DNA of 64,000 bases from assembly GCF_000787575.1 (NCBI RefSeq), contig NW_012236532.1:1056612-1120611 (forward strand), given 5' to 3'. The stretch comes from Acytostelium subglobosum LB1 (lineage: Eukaryota > Evosea > Eumycetozoa > Acytosteliales > Acytosteliaceae). Under the pieces are notes generated by a model. The model made no database searches. It was not told the origin of the DNA and was given only the letters and a program-made list of their open reading frames with translations. Within the stretch, counting starts at the first letter, position 1; each line of letters opens with the position of its first letter. Of this stretch, positions 1 through 10,250 are shown piece after piece. Both the position numbers and the translations under genes were made by a program.

Positions 1-967
1 TCACCACTTCCAAACCATCCAAGTGTGGCGGAGCAGTAGCGCCATTTGTGTTGGCGCCGCCATGATTACTGCTGTAGCCACTATGTTGTGTGGACGATGA
101 TGTTGATGATGGTGGCGGAGTAAATTGATCGATTGATTGCCTCAATTGAATTGCGGTGCGTACGGCAAACCCTATCTCCACCTCACGCTCTCCATTACCA
201 TGATAATGGTGATGAGGATGTAGATGAGGAGTTGACTCTGCGATAGTATTACTCCTTGGCTTAAACATCGAAGTTGTTGTTATGACCAATGGCTCATTCT
301 TGAATGACAAATGAAGATGAGACTGAAGCTTATGTTGAGGTTGGGGCAAAGGCATGATCTCGTTGACATCCATAGTGTGTTCAGTTGATTGATTGAGTGT
401 ATCTTGGACAGCCACAATGTCTTGTTGAGTCTGCCCAAGTCCAAGCTCAAGCTCAAGCTCAAGCTCAAGCTCAAGCACACGACCACATGGTGGACTATCC
501 ATCTGCTGTAGTTCGCTCTGTTTCCGATCGGCATCCAATTGAAGTTGTTGCATGTGTTGTTGTTGTTGATGTACAGATGTGTGCAACTCTTCAAAGGACA
601 TTGAGAATGGTAGGTTCTCAAGTCTGTTCATATACTTGGCGTCATTATAATCGAGTGAAGTAGATGATACCTCTGAAGTCGAGGTCAGAGTCAACGATGA
701 TTTCCTCTGTTGTTGTAATTGTTGTAATTGTTGTTTGTTATTAATCTTTTGTTGTTGGAGTTGTTGAAGTTGTTGTAGTTGGGGTGGTAGTTGAGGTGGT
801 AGTTGCGGACCATCATCCTCACTACCAACAGTCATTGTAGCCGTGTCTACACTATTTGGTAAACTTGAAGTGTCCGCCGTCAACATTGGGAATGGCATAT
901 ACAATGAGTGATCGATTGATTCACAACTATAATCATCGTCATCATTGGACTCACTTGGGTCCATCAT
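1..967 (-). CDS. Q-rich low-complexity protein, 3' end beyond the window
   Basis: An open frame runs from an ATG at 967 to the left edge, about 322 codons without a stop, so the C-terminus is missing. I do not recognise a domain. The N-terminus is acidic (MMDPSESNDDDDYSCES). It is followed by Gln-rich stretches with a coiled-coil look (LQQLQQLQQQK), a short five-fold Leu-Glu repeat encoded by a CTTGAG hexanucleotide tract near 442-476, and a Ser/His/Pro-rich tail. Low-complexity Gln tracts of this kind are normal inside dictyostelid proteins and are often seen in regulatory proteins, but that is not evidence of function. The codon pattern and the unbroken length support a real gene; any role is unknown. 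Confidence 0.65.
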   Translation of the reverse strand, partial: MMDPSESNDDDDYSCESIDHSLYMPFPMLTADTSSLPNSVDTATMTVGSEDDGPQLPPQLPPQLQQLQQLQQQKINNKQQLQQLQQQRKSSLTLTSTSEVSSTSLDYNDAKYMNRLENLPFSMSFEELHTSVHQQQQHMQQLQLDADRKQSELQQMDSPPCGRVLELELELELELGLGQTQQDIVAVQDTLNQSTEHTMDVNEIMPLPQPQHKLQSHLHLSFKNEPLVITTTSMFKPRSNTIAESTPHLHPHHHYHGNGEREVEIGFAVRTAIQLRQSIDQFTPPPSSTSSSTQHSGYSSNHGGANTNGATAPPHLDGLEVV

Positions 968-1388
968 TGTAATCTATATCTATATCTATGTACTGTAAAT
1001 GTATCTGTATCTGTATCTGTATGAATGTATGTGTACAAAGAGGTAGTGGAGGGTAGTTGTAGTCCAATGAGTTGGTAATGGTGGCCCTACATTGAGTCCA
1101 TCTGATTCAATCATACCCATACCAATACAAATGGGTTGAATGAATGTGTTGCCATCTTGTGATAGCCCCCATTCACCACCCAATGTCGTTAACGACTATT
1201 TGTGTGAAAATATCACATCATTGATGGGGTGAGCCTGGAGTGGGAAGACCTGAAGTGGGCCTTGGACTCCAACCCCAGCCCCCATCACTCACGGACCGAC
1301 ATGTCAACTAATTGGGTATTGTGTTTTCAAAGATTGATTGATTGATCGATTAATTATGATTGATTAATTGACGAAGTATGATGATCAT
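968..1388. other. Intergenic
   Basis: This is the 5' flank of the Q-rich gene and the 3' flank of the first syntaxin copy. It holds short ATCTGT and GATT repeats and no convincing coding or RNA signal. Confidence 0.5.
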
Positions 1389-2458
1389 TTATTTGAACTT
1401 TAAGATTAAGATGAGTCCGAGGACTGATGCCACAACAAATAGTATGAGAGCTAACCAACAAGACTTGGAACGTGATGATTTCTGATATTCATCGGTAATC
1501 TTAAGTTCTACATTGGCCGCTGCAGTGTTCTTGATTGTATCATTGAGATGCACTTCAATATTGTCCAACATTACACCTTGTTCAATGACCATTGTTGAGA
1601 GATACATGAATATCTCATTGAGTTTCAATCAATGATTTCTCNAATCTTACGAATACCCTCATCACGCTCTTGAATCACCTTGTTATGATACTCCATATCA
1701 TATTCCAATTGTTGCATCTGTAACATTTGTTGTCTTCTACTGTCCTCTGTCAAACTCTGAGTTTGACTATCATTATTGTTGAAGTAATATAATGGTTGTT
1801 GTTGAGGTAGTTGGCTATTGTACACTTGGTAGTCACCACTTGTTGTCCTTGTTAGACCTAGTTGTTGATGTTGTTGTTGAAGGTGAGGAGATGGTGCTTG
1901 AGGCAAGGGTGTAGCCTTCTCCTTCTTGATGGCGGATTGAGCTTGGTCCTTGAATTGTTGAACCGAAGTTTGGTACTCTTTAATCAACTTTTGATATTGA
2001 AGTTTAGTTCTTTGATCTTGTGACCTATTACCAGCAACAGTCAAAGATCTAATAATCAACGTACTTGTTGATATCAATTTAGTTGTTAACTCTACACATG
2101 ATCGACTAATTATTATTATAAAAGTTAGTAAGTAATATTATGCTTCCAAAGTGTGATGGATACTTTACATTTGTTGTCTAATCTCCAAAGTATCTTTGTT
2201 TGTGCCAAGGAGTTGGACTAACTTGTTTAGTGTTAGAGTGGCATCGGTAATAAGTTGGATGTTCTTTGTTGTAGTTTGATAATCTTGTGGATTTGGTTGT
2301 GGTGGACCTTTACTAATTATATCAATTACATGATCAGGTTGACCTATACAAGAATCAAGTCCAACATATCCAATTCTATTATAATTATTATTAGTATTAT
2401 TATTGCCATAACCAGAACTATTATAATTATTATAGTTATTATTATTATTATTGTACAT
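1389..2458 (-). CDS. Syntaxin 7-like Qa-SNARE, tandem copy with a disrupted frame
   Basis: Exon 1 is 2169-2458 (start at MYNNNNNN; an upstream in-frame Met would add a hydrophobic stretch absent from the paralogue). Intron 2106-2168 splits an Ile codon. Exon 2 ends at 1389. The protein matches the neighbouring syntaxin throughout: TTKNIQ near the start, the Habc-like region, the SNARE motif (LNEIF, EQGVMLDNIE) and a C-terminal anchor (CWLALILFVVASVLG). The intron position and phase are identical to the paralogue. Around 1620-1645 the frame breaks: the sequence has an N at 1643 and, by comparison with the paralogue, one extra A in GAAACTC near 1626. Ignoring both gives a normal SNARE stretch (IEKSLIELNEIF). 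This is either poor sequence or a young pseudogene. If functional, it would act in endolysosomal membrane fusion. Confidence 0.75.
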
Positions 2459-3342
2459 TTTGAGAAGATGTATTATTATTATTTGTTTGATGAATAGGTT
2501 AGATAATGATGAACACAAATGATGACTTAAATAAGGTTGGTTATTTATACATGTTGTTTACCTTATCAAGCCCAAGTTGATATTGTTAACATAAGTTCCA
2601 AGTCAGACCAGACAGAATTAATGAACATGTATGAGAGAATGGAATAAGTGATTGAATGTTAACTTTATTCGTTGAATGTTAACCACGTCACACACAACTC
2701 CTGAATGAACAAGACCTAAAGAGAGGTAGTTTCTCACTCGCTTTTCAAACTCAAACACCCGTTTCTCATTCTTTTGCTCACACTGATCACAGATAAGTGA
2801 GTGATCGACCAAACATTGACCATGAAGTTACATGGTCAATGAAACGATCATAACTATTTCCATTGATGTCATCTTGAACAATGACAAAGAAGTTTTAATC
2901 AATCAATCAACCAGGCCAAACTAAGTCAAGAAAGTAGTGAACAGACGGATGGACTGATGGATGGATAATGACTTAAATAGAACTACATGAGATGATTTGG
3001 TTTATTCTTCTTTTGGAGGATGGAATGGATGGATGGATGGATAGTGTCATTGACAAGTTGTTGTTAGGCCTAAAGTCTGCGACACTCTCTATTTCGACCA
3101 TATATGTGTTTGGATTAACAGAACAATAGGTCGGTATGAGCAATGATTGGTAAATTATGAATAGGATAGGATAGGATAGGATAGGATAGGATAGGATAGG
3201 GTTGAGTTGGTTGAGTTGGTTGATGATGGACGGATGGCGGACCGCCGAACATAATGGGAGAGTTGAGGGAAGTGGTGCGACTGAATGATTGACTGACTGA
3301 ATGAATGAATGAATGAATGAATGACAATGACTTTGGTATCTC
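2459..3342. other. Intergenic between the syntaxin copies
   Basis: About 880 bp with tandem tracts (GATG, ATAGG, GAAT) and no supported gene. It separates the two halves of the tandem duplication. Confidence 0.5.
3161..3200. repeat. ATAGG pentanucleotide microsatellite, 8 units
   Basis: Eight uninterrupted ATAGG units lie in the 3' flank of the intact syntaxin gene. A GAAT tetranucleotide run follows near 3300-3322. Confidence 0.9.
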
Positions 3343-4518
3343 TTATTTTCTTAACGAGAAGAATAGAATGACACCAAGTACACCGGCAACAATGAAGAGG
3401 ATGAGTGCCAGCCAACACATCTTGGTACGAGCGGATCTCTGATGCTCGGATGCCTTCTTGATCTGTGTGACACCCTCGGCCGTGTTGTTGACTGTAGACT
3501 CGAGACTGTACTCGATGGTGTTCAGCATGACACCCTGCTCGGCCACCATGTTGGACAGGTCGACAAAGATCTCATTGATCTCCGAGATGGACTGCTCGAT
3601 CTGGCGGATGCCCTCGTCACGCTCCTGAATGATGGAGTTTTGGTACTCGCGCTGCGACTCGATCTGCGCCAGCTGCTGTCTTCGCGACGCCTCCATCAAG
3701 CTCTGTGTCTCGTCCTCCTTCTCGTCGTCGTAGTATGGCATTGGTTGGTTGCCGTACTGGTTGCCACCGTACTGGTTGCCGCCGCCACGGCCCGACTGCT
3801 GTGGCTGCTGTTGCTGCTGCTGGCTCGGTGCCTGAGGCAGAGGTGTGGATCTCTCCTTCTTTGTGGCCACCTGAGCAATCTCCTTAAACTGTTGCAGCGA
3901 TCCATTGTACTCCTTTACCAATTTTTGGTACAGAAGCTTGGTCTTTGAATCACGAGCCTTATTAGCCAATGTTGTCAATGTTCTAACCTTTGACGACTCT
4001 GCTGAAATCAATTGAGTTGTTGTCTCTACACATGAGCGACTATAAAGTGGTTGTAATGTTTAGTTTAAAGTGCACTTGAGCATACTCATGCGGGTGTAGT
4101 GAACAACGTACATCTTCTCTCTAATATCCATGCTGTCCTTGGGTGTACCCAGTTGTTGGACAAGCTTGGTGAGGGTGGTGTAGGCGACGGTGATCTGTTG
4201 GATGTTCTTGGTGGTGGCTTGGTACTCTGGGTTGCTGGTGACGTCCTCATCGGCCATATCAATAGCATAGTTTTGTTGTTGTGGAATAGGTTGTGTTGAT
4301 TGTCCAAATGGATTATTATTATTGTTATATCCTCCTCCGCCACCTTGTTGTTGTTGTCCATATCCACCGCCACCTTGTTGACCACCAAATCCACTATTGT
4401 TATTATTATATCCACCTGGTTGACCATATCCACTATTGTTTGAACGACCATATCCACCTTGTTGTTGTCCATATCCACCACCGCCACCATATCCACTGTT
4501 GTTGTTATTGTTATACAT
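3343..4518 (-). CDS. syn7: Syntaxin 7-like Qa-SNARE
   Basis: Exon 1 is 4112-4518 and exon 2 is 3343-4039, joined across a 72-bp intron (GTACGT...TATAG) that splits an Ile codon; the product is 367 aa. The N-terminal 85 residues are Gly/Asn/Gln-rich with GYGQQ-like repeats. Next comes an Habc-like helical region (TTKNIQQITVAYTTLTKLVQ...; KLVKEYNGSLQQFKEIAQ), a Q-rich linker, the SNARE motif around residues 290-345 (QERDEGIRQIEQSISEIN; EQGVMLNTIE) and a tail anchor (CWLALILFIVAGVLGVILFF). The order matches syntaxin 7, the Qa-SNARE of late endosome fusion in animals and of endocytic fusion in Dictyostelium. The Gly/Asn head is longer than in animal forms. Next door lies a duplicated copy with a broken frame, so this is the likely functional gene. 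Confidence 0.9.
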
Positions 4519-5156
4519 TATAATCTATCTATCTTCTAAAAACCTGTGTTCTAATCTAATCACAATCTAAACTAAACTATAATGTATGTATGAATGAATG
4601 TATAAATTGATATACTTATGTGTATGAATGAATGTATTTGTTTTGTTTGTTTGTTTGTTTCTGCGATAATGAAGAATGTGTTGAGCAAGCGGGAGTTAGT
4701 TAGGTTGGTTGCTTCTTCTCTCACACTCTACGTAGTGGTTGTGGTCTTGTCTTATTCATACACACACACACTCTCAACATAAACAAATAGAATGGTGGTG
4801 TGTGAGGTTGCGTTGAGGGTCGATGTTTTAGAGAGTTTTCCCCTCACTTCTCTCTGGTAGGTGAGTGGATGACAAAATTGATCATTGCCCAATCTGCACC
4901 AGCTGGACACGAAAAAAAAAACAAAAGTGGTCATTGATGTAATGATTAGGGTGTGCCCAAGACCAAAAACAATTGATTTGTTTGATTGCAATCTCTGTCT
5001 ACAATGCATTCCTGTGAACATGGGATAAAGATTACCTTTGTTGATTGGGTATCTATCTATTCTTTCGAACTCATGTGTTATGTTATGAGTATTATTATCT
5101 CTTTGTTACTTTGTTTGGGTGTTTGTTAATGAATGAGAACATATCCCCCCCCCCCC
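4519..5156. other. Intergenic, 5' flank of syntaxin
   Basis: AT-rich flank with GAAT and TGTTT repeats. No supported gene is present. It ends in a run of 12 C immediately before the assembly gap. Confidence 0.5.
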
Positions 5157-5256
5157 NNNNNNNNNNNNNNNNNNNNNNNNNNNNNNNNNNNNNNNNNNNN
5201 NNNNNNNNNNNNNNNNNNNNNNNNNNNNNNNNNNNNNNNNNNNNNNNNNNNNNNNN
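5157..5256. other. Assembly gap, 100 N
   Basis: Exactly 100 N flanked by C homopolymers on both sides (12 C before, 8 C after). The round number suggests a placeholder of unknown true length across a C tract that could not be sequenced or assembled. Sequence 5265-5472 after the gap shows no recognisable gene. Confidence 0.95.
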
Positions 5257-5472
5257 CCCCCCCCAGCACAAGTTCTTGACTGTCGTTAAGTCAGAAATAC
5301 TTCTTCCGTTTTCGTGTGTCTTGAAAGCAGAACAAATTAGGTCAATCTTAGTTGACGTATGACACTTGAAGCTTCTGAAGTTATTCAATTCAGATCGTTC
5401 ATTCAAGGATGGATGGGACTATTCATATTGACAATAAATGGATGGATAATGGATTTTAAATAATAATAATAA

Positions 5473-6268
5473 TCACCCCTGGACAATCACTCATCCAACC
5501 TCCAGGCGGCTGTGGCGGACGTCTGCAACACCAACAACATACAGGCCCACACGTTCCCTGCCAACTCTACCCATTTGCTGCAGCCGCTTGACCTCAAGGT
5601 GTTCTCTGCATTCAAATCCAACTTCAAGTCAACATATCCTCAATATCTTCCCGAGACTGGGAAGATAGGGTACCAAGACATGGTTGATTGTATCACCCAA
5701 GCTTGGCAGGTGACATCCACCAAGAAGAACATCCTATCGGCATGGGAGACGCTGCCAATCAACTACACTGCCATTGCAGAGGCAGCCAAGAACCCAACAA
5801 ACAATGATGTGGCTGTGATCAACTCAACATCAATGGAGTTGGTCCTGGCGGGTCCAAAATCAGGTGGGATCATCCCTATGTCGGCCCAGCGTAAGGTTGG
5901 CGTGCATATCAACTCACGGCAAGCAGTGTAGGTGTGGCAATCAATCATTTAATCCAACTTGGCCATATTGGTTCCTAACATGTATCCATAGTGCTACATT
6001 CATGTTCACAGAGGCTAAGAAGAAAAGGGGAAGACCTCCAAAGAATGTCACCAACAACCTAGTCTTGATCCAAAACAATCAGACCAACAATATTGTCCAG
6101 AACAACCTGATTGTCGCTCCCGGCGCAACAGTTCCTGCTACATCTCCCGGACAGGATATGTTGCCACCCCCATCGTCCACAATCAAGCCCAAGAGGAAAT
6201 ATACAAAGAGGGCTAAGTCTGATACCCTCCAGATTACCAGAGCAGCCAAGATTACTCAATTGGAATAG
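5473..6268 (+). mobile_element. 5'-truncated pogo/Tigger-type DDE transposase
   Basis: The open frame begins after a stop at 5470 and reads LDNHSSNLQAAV, then PANSTHLLQPLDLKVFSAFK. These are the second catalytic Asp block and the H-x-LQPLD block typical of DDE_1 (pogo/Tigger/jerky) transposases. The part encoding the DNA-binding domain and the first catalytic Asp is absent. An intron at 5928-5991 (GTAGGT...CCATAG, with CTAAC upstream of the acceptor) joins to a basic tail with AT-hook-like motifs (KKRGRPPK, KPKRKYTKR), ending at 6268. No terminal repeats were found; the assembly gap lies 220 bp upstream and may hide the missing part. It is a plain DNA transposon remnant and is unlikely to be active. 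Confidence 0.75.
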
Positions 6269-6401
6269 ACATCAACCAATAAATATTATTTATTGCTCCA
6301 CACACACACAACTTTGAACCCCGATTGCAGTTTCGAGCAACGTGCATTGTCAAAACAAATGCCAGTCAATCAATTAATTATTATTATTATTAATTGGATT
6401 A

Positions 6402-8630
6402 TTATGTTGTATAAGTGATGTACCATTTCTTGTACTCATAGAGGAACTCGTAGGTGTTACCAAGGATACCTCGATTGAATACATTCCAACGACCACCTTC
6501 ACGAAGATATGTGTATCTAGTGATATTCAACACTTCGTTCATGGTGAAGTTGAACAATACTCCTGCAATCTGTGATGCCAACAAACGAAGTGTATACACA
6601 CATCCTGCCAGACCATAAATCATAAATATCGATATCATCCTATGATGATCAAAATAATATGTCACCATGCTCCAATAATGTCCAGACTCGAATGTTGGTG
6701 CTCCAGCATCACTCAACAATACTAAATTATTTGATTGGTTATGTATGAGTGAGTGATCGAGTGATTGGAATAGTTCCAGTGAACGTGTACATACATTTGA
6801 TAGTCATATAATATAATGGTATTGCTGCCAGGTTAAAGGTGAGTAGTAGTAATACAAATAGTCGATGGTTCTTGGCGCCAACACAGTTGTTTATCCAGAC
6901 ACAGTGATGGTCGTATCTGGCAACACAATGCTTGCATACTCTACAATGCTTGGAACGTATTGGACGATTGGTTTGACATGTCGTACATATCTCTGGAATC
7001 TTCTCATTCTGTTCAAGGCAGTCCAAAAACACTCTCTGATCATTCTCTGGCGATGACTTTATAACGCCAGGATCTGTAAAAGGTATCTTGCAAAGGCAAT
7101 AAAAGAAGATGGCGCTCAATATATTGAAGGCCAAATGTGATTGAGTGAATTGTCCAGTGTCTACATCATAGGGTAGGGGTAAGGGTGAGGGTAGGGTAAG
7201 TATGAATGATTGAATGATTGGATGAATGGATGATTGATTGGGTGGACTGACCTGGAAGAACAAGGAATACATAGGACCAGTAACAAAAGATACAGCTTAT
7301 TATCCACCAGGCGATTGGGAATGGGTTGAGAGTGTCTTTGAGCCAGTAGTGTTTGAAGAGTATACGTGCAAGATTGGCAATGAATGCCAATGTCGGTACT
7401 GAGACCCATAATGAAGTACAATATGTTATAATAAATAATAAAAGGTTTCCAACCAATGCCAACATTAACCAGAATGATTGATTATTATGATATCCATTAT
7501 TCTAAATAATAATTTGATTGATTGAGTGAATGAGTGAATATTATGTTCCATAATGGCCCATTGATTGATTGTACTTACACTCTTCTGATCGATTGATGGA
7601 TGTTTCTTTTGTTCTTGCTGTTTGAGGAACCTGAGCACTGGCTCAGTTGATCGCGTCAGTGCCAGCTCATAAGGTGTCCTGTTCTCCTTGTCCTAAAGGT
7701 GCGCGATCCAATGATTAGTAGCTGAGTCGTGTCCTTGAGAGGTCCATGGACCTGTCATACCTTTATCGTGAGACTGGCACCTTCTTCAAACAGTGCCATC
7801 GTTGTCTCGTAGTAACCCTTGTATGTTGCCCAGTGGAATGGAGTCCTGCCCAAGTTGTCCAGACTGTTGAGGTCGGCACCCTTGCGAAGGAAGTATCGAA
7901 CGAGTTTGGTGCTGCCAGAGAATGCTGCCCAATGCAGTGGTGTATGTCCTTCGTCATCCCTGTTGGCAACTGACATGCCTTTGTAAAGGAGGTAGCGGAC
8001 AATGTGCAGGTCGGGCAGGTTGGAGCTGAGCAACAGTGTGTTGAGACCACGTTTGTCTCGCTTGTGCATGTCAGCACCATGACCAATGAGATAGTAGACC
8101 AGGTGAGGGTCGCCCGATAGACAAGCCCAGTGCAACGGTGTCTGTTGTTGCTCGGTGTTGGGCAGGTCGACGTCGGCGCCCCTGGCAATCAGGAACTTAG
8201 CCACGTTCAAATGTCGGCGATAACAAGCCCAGTGCAATGCCGAGTTACCATTGATGTCGGTCTCATTGATCCAAGTACGGAACACTACGCTCGGATGCTG
8301 TTTCTTCATTCTCTCGCATACCGATGTACAGCTATCCAAGTCGCCCAACGCTGCAAAGTGTACCAACTCACTCAACAATATCTGTGTTGGGCTCAACAAC
8401 ACTTGTGCTTGTTGTCCTTGTCCTTGTCCTTGTTGTTGTTCAGGTAGTAGTTGTTGCAGTTGTTGTGGTAGTTGATCTTGCGCCATCATTGTAATAGGTT
8501 GTACATCCATCAACTCTATTGAGTTTGATGATTGACTATCAATCGACGAAGTACTATTTGTACTACTTGACAACAATGACTCTCTTTCAAGTTCTTTGCT
8601 CCTTGATAGTAATGTTGACTTCTTACTCAT
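6402..8630 (-). CDS. Ankyrin-repeat DHHC palmitoyltransferase (ZDHHC17/13-like)
   Basis: Five exons join in frame: 7761-8630, 7579-7692, 7252-7501, 6795-7160 and 6402-6721, giving 639 aa. The N-terminal 80 residues are Ser/Gln-rich. Residues about 85-330 carry ankyrin repeats (NGNSALHWACYRRHL, QQTPLHWACLSGD, GHTPLHWAAFSGS, GRTPFHWATYKGY). Transmembrane helices follow in exon 3 (LALVGNLLLFIITY). The Cys-rich domain with the catalytic DHHC is near residue 496 (CRVCKHCVARYDHHC), followed by further membrane helices. The arrangement equals human HIP14/ZDHHC17, which transfers palmitate to cytosolic Cys residues at Golgi and vesicle membranes, with ankyrin repeats recruiting substrates. All metal-binding and catalytic residues in the visible motif are intact. 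Intron 3 holds a CCCTNN tract and intron 4 a GGAATAGTTCC palindrome. Confidence 0.92.
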
Positions 8631-9100
8631 ACTTATATATATATATATATTATCTCTTTAACTAACTATTCAAGGAGGATGATAATGACATTGAATGAGC
8701 CGATGCAATGTTTGAAGGGGGTCATCCAACCCAACGTCCTTCATTCATTCAAATTCAGGCAAACCCTGACTCATCGCATCGTACTTTGCCAATCTTTGAA
8801 AAAAGGGGCTTGTTTGATGAACACGACCATCCTGGAAAGACAGGACCATGCCAGATCAATCAAACTTGGGCATAAGTGATCGACTGACGATTACCACAAG
8901 TAAGTCAGAAGTACTTACTCGAGAGTATCAGTATGCAACGTGGCTTAACATGTTAATGTACGAGGAGAGGGGAGGTGGAGAGTGTCATGGCTTTATTAAT
9001 AATACACTCTTTTTGAGCTTGATCACACATAAACACTCAAATGTTGTTGGGAGGTCAATGCTACAATGTTTGGTTCTTGGTTGTTTGGTAGTTTGGTAGT
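8631..9100. other. Intergenic
   Basis: This is the promoter side of the palmitoyltransferase gene (TATATA run at 8635-8650) and the 3' side of the PRA1 gene. An imperfect inverted repeat GTAAGTCAGAAGTACTTAC lies near 8900. No gene is supported. Confidence 0.45.
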
Positions 9101-9938
9101 TTAAGCACTTCCAAACTGGAGCTGCGAGTCATCCGTTGATTGTGGAACGTGGAATGCAGCATGCAAAAGTACAACTAAAGTGAATGGGAATGAATGAATG
9201 AGTGAGTGAGTGAGCATGTTTGAATGATTGATTGAATGATCAGGTGATTGATAGTTACTTGATATTGATGCACCAATTAGCCAAACGATTGATGAACCAG
9301 CGGAAAGAAGGAAGTAGATTGATAGGAATACTTGGATACCGAATCCAATCTTCTTGTAAATCTCTGGCAGCTCTGGATTGACATAGTTCATGTATATCGA
9401 GATAAGTGCCAGCAACACCAACAGGAACAAGAACAATGGCTTGGTAATACTAATGTGTGTGTCGGTCGCAACATGTTGTTAGACGTGTGTTGGACATGTT
9501 CGCGAAGTCAGTCAAGTCGCACACTTACATGACGTATGTTGCAAAGATGAAGAATAGGATGAGGTAGTTGGTCTGGAAGTAGATGATGTTCTCCTTGACA
9601 CGCTCGGGAGCTGTGCTCATTGTGGGCAGTCCGTACTTCTCACGCTTGCCAACAAAGAGCATCCAGTCACGAGTGTTTTGAAGACGCGTGTCCTTGAACT
9701 CCTTGACCTTGGTCGTGACAAAGTTGAATCGCTGGTGCAGCATTGAGCCCGATGCATTCTGAGTCGAAGATGAGTTCAATGATTGTGAACCTCCCATTGC
9801 AAATGCACTACCACTATTATTACTATTGCCATTGCCCATGCTCATATCATGATGTCCATAATCTGATGCCAAAGTTGGTTGACCATATGAGTTACTATTA
9901 TCTCCAACTACACTATCATAATTATTTCCACTATTCAT
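9101..9938 (-). CDS. PRA1 (prenylated Rab acceptor) family protein
   Basis: Three exons (9529-9938, 9259-9449, 9101-9174) join in frame to give 224 aa. The first 60 residues are Asn/Ser/Gly-rich. The PRA1 core follows, with APERVKENIIYFQTNYLILF, then ITKPLFLFLLVLLALISIYM and a second hydrophobic pair (FGIQVFLSIYFLLSAGSSIVW). PRA1 proteins are four-helix membrane proteins of the Golgi and endosomes that interact with prenylated Rab GTPases. Start: the Met of MNSGNN was chosen because the longer upstream frame is made of GATT-repeat sequence. The gene is divergent from the NOL8-like gene across 312 bp. Confidence 0.9.
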
Positions 9939-10250
9939 TCTTTTCTTTCTTATGTTATACCTTGTGTATCTATGTATATGTTGTAATAGTAATGTTAATT
10001 GATTGAATGAATGAATGAAAGAGTGAGTGAGATAGTGTTGCTGAGTCAACAACAATGAAGTCGCGAAAGGGGAGTGGGCGAGGGTTGGAGGTTGGCAACC
10101 CTCAAACTGCACTTGTTGTGCTTGTTTTCAAAATTTTCAAAAACATTTGATGATTATTTGAAGTTTTGAACAAAAGTTAGACGAATCATTCGTCTTTATG
10201 ATTGAGCGAGTGGAGTCAAAGAGATAGAGAAAAGATATAGAGATAGAGAA
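9939..10250. promoter_or_regulatory. Probable shared divergent promoter
   Basis: 312 bp separate the start codons of the PRA1 gene (minus) and the NOL8-like gene (plus), so both promoters must lie here unless transcripts overlap. No individual factor site could be assigned. Confidence 0.45.

Noticed and set aside
442-476. CAAGCT repeat as a CRISPR-like or regulatory array
   Set aside because: It is a coding hexanucleotide microsatellite (Leu-Glu repeat) inside the Q-rich gene.
3442-3948. 168-codon plus-strand open frame across the syntaxin gene
   Set aside because: It is the antisense shadow of the Gln/Leu-rich second exon of the syntaxin gene.
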